DNA of 64,000 nt, from the NCBI RefSeq assembly GCF_012027555.1, contig NZ_SNUQ01000001.1, positions 558,001 through 622,000 on the forward strand, written 5' to 3'. Shown here piece after piece: positions 59,015 through 64,000 of the stretch. The notes under the pieces were generated by a model. That model had not been told where the DNA came from. It saw nothing but the letters and a program-made list of their open reading frames with translations, and did not search any database. The translations under genes were made by a program, and so were the position numbers. The stretch is from Thermococcus sp. CX2. GTDB taxonomy: Archaea; Methanobacteriota_B; Thermococci; Thermococcales; Thermococcaceae. The stretch's first letter is position 1, and every line of letters begins with the position of its first letter.

Positions 59015-60343
59015 TCAGAACTTAAGAACTCTTGCGAGAACGATCAGCGGGTCCCAGACCGGGGCGAACGGTGGAGCGTAAGCCAGATCCGTGAAGAAGA
59101 CATCTTTGGTTGTGAAGCCAGCCTGAAGCATCGCCGCGGCAGCGTCAATCCTCGGCAGTATCTCTGCACCCACCGCCTGAACGCCGAGCAGCCTGTTGGT
59201 CTCGTTGTCAACGACGCCCTTGAGGTGAATCTCCCTTCCGCCGGGGTAGTAGTGGGGCTTCGTCCTGGCCTTTATGACGGCTGTCCTGACATCGTAGCCC
59301 TCCTTTATTGCCTCAGCCTCGGTGAGGCCGGTCTTTCCAATCTCAAGATCAAGGAACTTGGTTATGCTCGTTCCCAGGACGCCGGGGAAGCTTATCTCCT
59401 TTCCGGCTATGTTGCTTCCAGCGACGTAGCCCATCTTGTTTCCTGCCGGGGCGAGCGGAATCCAGACGTGCCTGCCGGTTATTATGTGCCTTGTCTCTGC
59501 CACATCTCCGGCAGCGTAAACGTTCTCAACGCTCGTCTGCATCTTCTCGTTCGTCCATATGGCACCAGTCTCACCTATCTTCACTCCCAGCTGCCTTGCG
59601 AGCTCGGTGTTTGGCTTTATGCCCGTGGCAATTATTACGAGATCCGCTGGATATTCAGCGGTATCAGTTACCACTTTCTCGACCTTTCCATCGCCCTCTA
59701 TGCGTATCGTCAGCTCCTGGAGGCGGAGGTTTAAATGCTTCCTAAGCTTCTCCTCGACGATGTCGGTTATCTCCTTGTCAAAGGTCTTTCTCAGAATCCT
59801 CTCGCTCCGCCCGATGAGTGTTACGTTCTTGTCCTGGGCGACGAAGGCCTCGGCCATCTCGAGGGCTATGTAACCCGTTCCGATGACGACGACGTTTTTA
59901 ACGTCGTTCTTCTCAAGGTACTCCTTTATGGCGACGGCATCGGGCGGCAAATCTGCGGTGAAAACCCCCTCAAGCTCGGTTCCCTCTATGGGCGGAACTT
60001 GTGGCGAGGCTCCGTTGGCGAAAACCAAATAGTCCCACTCGTACGTGTGCTCTCCATCCTCCTCCCGAACCCTAACGGTTCCCTGCTCCACCTCGATGAC
60101 CTCAGCCCTGAGGTGCAGGTCTATACCGCGCTTCTTGATGAAAACTTCTGGTGGATAGTGCATGAGCTTTTCCTTTGGTGAGATGCCCTCGACGACGTAG
60201 GGGACGCCACAGGGTGCATGGCTCACCCATTCGGTCGCCTCAAAGACCTTAACGTCCCACTCGGGCTTAAGCCTCTTCACGCGAGAGGCTGCGCTCATTC
60301 CGGCGGCACCACCACCTATGATAACGACCGTCTTTCTCTCCAT
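59015..60343 (-). CDS. nsr: CoA-disulfide reductase / CoA-dependent NAD(P)H sulfur oxidoreductase
   Basis: A 442-aa two-dinucleotide-binding flavoprotein. FAD motif [17 protein letters not shown] is at residues 6-22, the single redox cysteine is C45 in [13 protein letters not shown], and the NAD(P)H motif is [17 protein letters not shown] near 155. In Thermococcales the SurR-controlled member reduces elemental sulfur with NAD(P)H and CoA. A perfect SurR site overlaps the TATA box (TTAAAAA complement, 60376-60382), the repressing position, supporting Nsr rather than a plain NADH oxidase. GGTGGTGTTC precedes the ATG at 60343. Confidence 0.9.
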   Translation of the reverse strand: MERKTVVIIGGGAAGMSAASRVKRLKPEWDVKVFEATEWVSHAPCGVPYVVEGISPKEKLMHYPPEVFIKKRGIDLHLRAEVIEVEQGTVRVREEDGEHTYEWDYLVFANGASPQVPPIEGTELEGVFTADLPPDAVAIKEYLEKNDVKNVVVIGTGYIALEMAEAFVAQDKNVTLIGRSERILRKTFDKEITDIVEEKLRKHLNLRLQELTIRIEGDGKVEKVVTDTAEYPADLVIIATGIKPNTELARQLGVKIGETGAIWTNEKMQTSVENVYAAGDVAETRHIITGRHVWIPLAPAGNKMGYVAGSNIAGKEISFPGVLGTSITKFLDLEIGKTGLTEAEAIKEGYDVRTAVIKARTKPHYYPGGREIHLKGVVDNETNRLLGVQAVGAEILPRIDAAAAMLQAGFTTKDVFFTDLAYAPPFAPVWDPLIVLARVLKF

Positions 60344-60360
60344 GAACACCACCAAAAAAG

Positions 60361-60377
60361 GTTCAAAACCACTGGTT
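60361..60377 (+). promoter_or_regulatory. Perfect SurR site overlapping the nsr TATA box
   Basis: GTT-CAA-AAC-CACTG-GTT, a perfect GTTn3AACn5GTT. On the minus strand the nsr TATA box is at 60376-60382 and the site runs from it toward the start codon, so bound SurR would block transcription. Release on exposure to sulfur would induce nsr, as known for Pyrococcus. Confidence 0.85.
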
Positions 60378-60403
60378 AAAAAGGTTGGCGGGACAAAAGC
60401 GGG

Positions 60404-61570
60404 TCATTCCATTCTCCGCAGGAAGTACTTTCTACCCTTCACCTCGACCATCCTGTAGACCTCGCCCTCTCTAAGCTCTATCCCGGGCTTTTCAAGCTCA
60501 TAGGTCTCGTAGGTCTCCATGTCCATGAGCTGAACCTCGTTCGGAGTTATGCTCGTTACCATGGCCTCGCTCTCCTCGTGATCTGCCCAGTCTATGCCGT
60601 CCCTCTTCACGGTCTTCCAGTCTCTGTGCTCGCTTTCGTTGGTCGAGAGGTTCCTGAGACTCATTCCCCTGCCGTCAACCTTCTCGACCTCGTAAACGTT
60701 GCCATGCTTATCCTCGACTATGTCCCCCTTCTGGAACTTCGGAATTCTCACACTGACGCTCGTGCGGTAAACTTCCCTGCTCGTCTGTCTGTCCACTCCA
60801 ACGAGCTCGTAGGCCTCGCTTATGGTTCCGCCGAAACGCTCCTTTATGGCCTGGGCGAGCTTTCTGGCACTTGAGGTAGAGCCCATGTAGAAATCGAGGC
60901 CCTCCTCCTTCTCTATGGTGTCCTGAATGAAGCCCATCCTGTCCTTGCGCATTATCTCATCGACCTTCTCCTCAACGAGCTTCCCAATGACCTTGCGCTC
61001 CTCTTCCGTCAGGGGCCTACCTTCGGCGCGGACCTGGAGGATGGCCTCAAAATAGCCGCCAAGGAACTTCTGACATCGAGGGCAGACGGTCTGGCGGACG
61101 TAGACAGTAACGTACTTCGTCTCATCGTGGAGCTCGTGCTGGAGCTCGTGTATTCTGGCCTTAACGCGAACCTCGTAGGTTATTATAGCAGGGAAATACT
61201 CGATGTGCCAGTCCACCGGCTGGAAAGCCACAAGGGCTCCCCCGACCGGGAGTTCTTCAACCTCCTCGAGCTCTTCCATTGAAACTACTTCAAAGCTCCT
61301 CACGCGTTCATCGAGGGAATCCCCAAGCTCCTCAAGGAGAGCACTGTCAGCAACTTCGAAAATAAGCTCCTCAAGCTCGTAGGTGCTTGGATCAACCCAG
61401 ACTCCCCTTTTCTTGTAGCTTCCGCAGTTCTGGCACAGCTCTGTGTTTATCTCTCCTTCCATGAGGAGAACCGGATTCTCCTTCCGGAAGCATACCTGGC
61501 AGAGGCCCTCGATGAGGGGACCCCCCTCCTCCTCACTTATCCCGCAGCGGTAGCAGAAGCGTTCACTCAT
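60404..61570 (-). CDS. Nmd3-family protein (60S export/NMD3 archaeal homolog)
   Basis: A 388-aa protein with N-terminal paired zinc fingers (CYRCG and CQVC, then CQNCG) and a further CPRC near residue 163, followed by an eIF5A/OB-like region (FQKGDIVEDKHGNVYEVEKVDGRG). Eukaryotic Nmd3 is a large-subunit assembly factor and the archaeal form is assumed to act on ribosomes too. GGTGATGGCC precedes the ATG at 61570. The gene starts 5 bp after the DUF424 gene ends. Confidence 0.9.
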   Translation of the reverse strand: MSERFCYRCGISEEEGGPLIEGLCQVCFRKENPVLLMEGEINTELCQNCGSYKKRGVWVDPSTYELEELIFEVADSALLEELGDSLDERVRSFEVVSMEELEEVEELPVGGALVAFQPVDWHIEYFPAIITYEVRVKARIHELQHELHDETKYVTVYVRQTVCPRCQKFLGGYFEAILQVRAEGRPLTEEERKVIGKLVEEKVDEIMRKDRMGFIQDTIEKEEGLDFYMGSTSSARKLAQAIKERFGGTISEAYELVGVDRQTSREVYRTSVSVRIPKFQKGDIVEDKHGNVYEVEKVDGRGMSLRNLSTNESEHRDWKTVKRDGIDWADHEESEAMVTSITPNEVQLMDMETYETYELEKPGIELREGEVYRMVEVKGRKYFLRRME

Positions 61571-61575
61571 GGCCA

Positions 61576-61875
61576 TCACCACTTCATCTTCGCCATCTGA
61601 GCGTGGGGTACTCCTTCAATCCGCAAAACGCGATTTTCGTCGACGTAGCCCAGCTCTATGGCCTTCCCCACGCACCTCTCACCGACTAGATTGGCTATCG
61701 TCGCCTCCTCGAGGAGCTCCTCTAAGGTGTCGAGCTCAACGAGTTCGCCCTTGTAAAAGCGCTCCTTTACCTCTAATTTGAGCTCCCCCTCTCGGAAGGT
61801 TTTCCCCAGGAGCTCCTTGTCGCAGGCGGCCAATAAAACCTCCCCTTGAACGCGATAAACTTTGATGTATATCAT
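61576..61875 (-). CDS. DUF424 family protein
   Basis: A 99-aa archaeal protein matching DUF424: MIYIKVYRVQGEVLLAACDKELLGKTFREGELKLEVKERFY and a C-terminal NLVGERCVGKAIELGYVDENRVLRIEGVPHAQ. Such genes neighbour translation factors, and the linkage to nmd3 suggests a role in ribosome function. GGTGACGCTC selects the ATG at 61875 over an upstream extension. Confidence 0.85.
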   Translation of the reverse strand: MIYIKVYRVQGEVLLAACDKELLGKTFREGELKLEVKERFYKGELVELDTLEELLEEATIANLVGERCVGKAIELGYVDENRVLRIEGVPHAQMAKMKW

Positions 61876-61950
61876 GAGCGTCACCAGTTGGAGAAAAGCG
61901 CGGCAGTTTAAAAGCATTGGGTAGAAAAACTAAGGGAAAGAAAGAGGGCA

Positions 61951-64000
61951 TCAGCCCTCAGAACCTTCGAGTTCCTTAATAGCCTCCTCGAGTATCTTGT
62001 AGGCCTTGAGGATGTTGAGGTAGGCATTCCTGACGTACGGAAGTGCTGCGACGGCGAGGCTCTCCCTCATCGGGTTCATGTACTTCTTGCCCTCCTCGTA
62101 GTAGCTGTCGGCGAGCTCCTTGTAGTACATGGCCTCCTGGAGGGTCTCGTTGTCGACGCCAAGCTCAACTGCCTTCTGGTAGAGTGGGTCGAACTTCTGG
62201 TCGTACCTCCAGTAGAGCATGTACCAGACGTAGTTCCAGGTGCTGACTATGTAGCGGGCGGTCTTGTACTCGATGGTAACTGTAACCGGGGAGGCATACT
62301 GGACCTCGATTACTAGGTATATTGCGTTGTTACCCATAGTGGTGTAATAGCTGAGGACGTGGTCACCGCTGACTGTGACGTACTGGGTATCAATTGGGAG
62401 AGTGACGATGAGATAGGCAGTGTATCCACTTGGACCATCTGCGATTATCGTCATTGTCGTAGTCTCTACACTCACATCCGTTATGGTCCCACTGCCAATC
62501 GCGATAAATGGCTCGAGATCAGTTGAGCTGAGGACTTCGCCTGGAGCAATGTCCACAACATTGTATGTCAGCGTCTTTGATAGTGGCACATATCCTTCTC
62601 TCTCGATGGTGACTTCAATGTCGTGCTTGCCAATCTCCAGCATATCTGGATCAAGATCGAGCTGGAGCCTGCCTTCTTCGTCAGTGAGGCCGTAGTATTC
62701 TCCATTGATGAAGACCGCCGCTCCTGGGACGGCAACTCCCGTCAGGGCGTCCTTGACGATTATAGTCGGGCTCTCCATACCGAGCGTGAGGTCGGTCTTC
62801 TCAAGGCCGACTGCGAATGATGAACCTCCGATTCTAACGAACATTGGGACGCTGAAGAACTCAACTACACCGTCCTCCATGTACGGCTCGTTGAGAAGGA
62901 ACCCAACGAGGCCTATGTTGACACCTGGATAGACCTCTTCATTGGCGTTAAGCACGAGGGTTATGTTCGATATATCTCCTGGGGCAAGGTAGATGCTGTC
63001 GTCGTAGCTTCCAAGGTAGCCGTCCCTAAGGGCGTACTTCGTGAGCATGAAGTTAGTTTCGCCGCTTGGAACACTCCATCCATAGACGCTGATTGTGTAA
63101 ACTCCAGGAGTCGGGTCTTCGATGTCAATGGCCTCGTTGGAAGTTGGAGATTCACTTGAGTACACCTCGCCATCTGGGGTTATCACATAAAGGTCAAGGT
63201 CAGCCTCGGGGTCTCCTGGGTTGCCTATCTCAACGTGGAACTGCAGGGTGCCGTTCGGCACAGTGTACTGCTCAACGTACCATGCCCGATCACCAACGTT
63301 CCTGATGCTGGAGTTGTATGGACCAACACCGATGGTGAGGACAGTGGCGTTTATTGCAGCGTAGAGGTTTTCGATAGTGTAGTTGAATATTACAAGTCCT
63401 TCATTGTATGGAACTAACGGAACGTAGTCTCCAGACTTCACACCGTAGAGGGTGACGTTGAAGTCAATCTCAGCCTGCTGCGGGCTCGCGAATACGTCCC
63501 AAACCCAGGAGTTGAAGTAGTCATTGGAGGAGTATATCTCCCAGATTCCTCCGGAGGGATACTCTATATATCTCCTGTCCCTTGGGCCTCCCATGTCCCA
63601 GTAGTAAGTACAGTTGTCGCTGCTCGGCATGTCTGGACCAACGGTTCCAATGAACATGTAGTACATTCCATCGGGGTCGTAAACAAAGCTGGCCACATCC
63701 ACACCGGTTCTCTGGTAGACCTCAATGTCAATCAGCTGGGCATCACTCGGCACGTTGAAGAGGAGCCTCCTCTCGTTGGCGATTCCTTCCTCTCCGGGGC
63801 TTACGGTGAGGGCCTCGCTGATTCTGTAGCCATTGTCAGCGGTGAACTCGTAGGGAACGACGATGGTAATCGGGGCCCTCATGTCGATTATCTTTGTAGT
63901 CGGGTCGTCGCCGATTATCATGGCCTCGTGGACTCCTGGGGCAAGGGTCTCATTGAAGTAGTACGGCGTCGTGAAGAACAATGTAGTTATGTCATTAGCA
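61951..64000 (-). CDS. C-terminal part of a large secreted protein, probably pyrolysin-like subtilase
   Basis: The frame is open through the right window edge (no supported start before 64000), giving at least 683 C-terminal residues. The visible part is beta-rich with a bacterial pre-peptidase C-terminal-like domain (ADLDLYVITPDGEVYSSESPT, GVYTISVYGWSVPSGETNFML), a carboxypeptidase-regulatory-type segment (VPGAAVFINGEYYGLTDEEGRLQLDLDP) and a helical tail of about 100 residues. This resembles the region downstream of the protease domain in pyrolysin-type S8 proteases, but the catalytic domain is outside the window, so another S-layer or secreted enzyme is possible. Confidence 0.6.
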   Translation of the reverse strand, partial: ANDITTLFFTTPYYFNETLAPGVHEAMIIGDDPTTKIIDMRAPITIVVPYEFTADNGYRISEALTVSPGEEGIANERRLLFNVPSDAQLIDIEVYQRTGVDVASFVYDPDGMYYMFIGTVGPDMPSSDNCTYYWDMGGPRDRRYIEYPSGGIWEIYSSNDYFNSWVWDVFASPQQAEIDFNVTLYGVKSGDYVPLVPYNEGLVIFNYTIENLYAAINATVLTIGVGPYNSSIRNVGDRAWYVEQYTVPNGTLQFHVEIGNPGDPEADLDLYVITPDGEVYSSESPTSNEAIDIEDPTPGVYTISVYGWSVPSGETNFMLTKYALRDGYLGSYDDSIYLAPGDISNITLVLNANEEVYPGVNIGLVGFLLNEPYMEDGVVEFFSVPMFVRIGGSSFAVGLEKTDLTLGMESPTIIVKDALTGVAVPGAAVFINGEYYGLTDEEGRLQLDLDPDMLEIGKHDIEVTIEREGYVPLSKTLTYNVVDIAPGEVLSSTDLEPFIAIGSGTITDVSVETTTMTIIADGPSGYTAYLIVTLPIDTQYVTVSGDHVLSYYTTMGNNAIYLVIEVQYASPVTVTIEYKTARYIVSTWNYVWYMLYWRYDQKFDPLYQKAVELGVDNETLQEAMYYKELADSYYEEGKKYMNPMRESLAVAALPYVRNAYLNILKAYKILEEAIKELEGSEG

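Overview
The window is a stretch of a Thermococcales chromosome, most likely Thermococcus. The evidence is internal: aIF2-alpha, Nop10, L44e and S27e genes; an ADP-dependent glucokinase and a cupin-type phosphoglucose isomerase; archaeal TATA boxes about 25 bp upstream of starts; GGTGAT-type ribosome binding sites; and a formate dehydrogenase-hydrogenase-Na+/H+ antiporter cluster of the type described in Thermococcus onnurineus. Genes are dense, often overlapping by 1-8 bp. I saw no rRNA, tRNA, CRISPR array or intact insertion sequence.

Layout. 1-5.4 kb: alanine aminotransferase, a split LysO-type exporter, and translation/RNP genes (L44e, S27e, aIF2-alpha, Nop10, a PAC2-type proteasome chaperone). 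5.4-7.8 kb: an ECF-type Ni/Co uptake operon. 7.8-16.3 kb (minus strand): phosphohexomutase, membrane proteins, GDP-mannose pyrophosphorylase/isomerase, ADP-glucokinase and phosphoglucose isomerase. 16.4-20 kb: S2P-like protease, KH and zinc-ribbon proteins, TraB-like protein, RNase Z, TPR protein. 20-25.6 kb: an FmdE-like protein with an iron/cobalamin-type ABC transporter, a NifX-like protein, a TDT-family transporter and a decayed gene. 25.6-29.5 kb: zinc-type CDF exporter, hypA, Mrp/MinD-type hypB, hycI, mobA. 29.5-44 kb: one minus-strand operon, fdhA - four-cluster ferredoxin - group 4 [NiFe] hydrogenase - Mrp antiporter, followed upstream by a TetR regulator. 45.2-50.2 kb: hypCD, hypF, hypE. 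50.3-57.6 kb: cysteine desulfurase, CooC-like ATPase, NAD-kinase-like protein, a pentapeptide/K+-channel fusion, a radical SAM protein and small membrane or secreted proteins. 57.7-64 kb: MFS transporter, CoA-disulfide reductase/NAD(P)H sulfur oxidoreductase (Nsr), Nmd3, DUF424 and the C-terminal part of a large secreted protein.

How it works together. Most of the central part serves one physiology: formate oxidation coupled to H2 evolution and ion pumping. The window supplies nickel uptake, Ni insertion (HypA/HypB), cyanide ligand synthesis (HypF/HypE), Fe(CN)2CO assembly (HypC/HypD), endoproteolysis of the large subunit (HycI, whose expected cleavage motif is in the large subunit here) and guanylylation of the Mo/W cofactor (MobA).

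The main discovery is regulatory. Reading intergenic DNA I found five perfect matches to the Pyrococcus SurR consensus GTTn3AACn5GTT, each at a promoter (hypA, hypF, the divergent FmdE-ABC/NifX-like promoter, the TDT transporter and nsr), plus 8/9 matches at the formate operon and the Ni/Co operon. Sites lie 7-10 or 18 bp upstream of the TATA box at the predicted activated genes and overlap the TATA box at nsr, as expected for a repressed gene. About 0.5 perfect matches are expected by chance in 64 kb on both strands. The formate operon also shares a 14-bp dyad (TGAC-N6-GTCA) with the promoter of the adjacent TetR gene. I infer a sulfur-responsive regulatory hub that includes an uncharacterised FmdE/NifX/TDT module. 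Other points of interest are non-canonical active-site residues in FdhA, a 14-bp hairpin leader on rpl44e, TGM elements at glucokinase and phosphoglucose isomerase in opposite positions relative to TATA, and a DtxR-like palindrome at a radical SAM gene.
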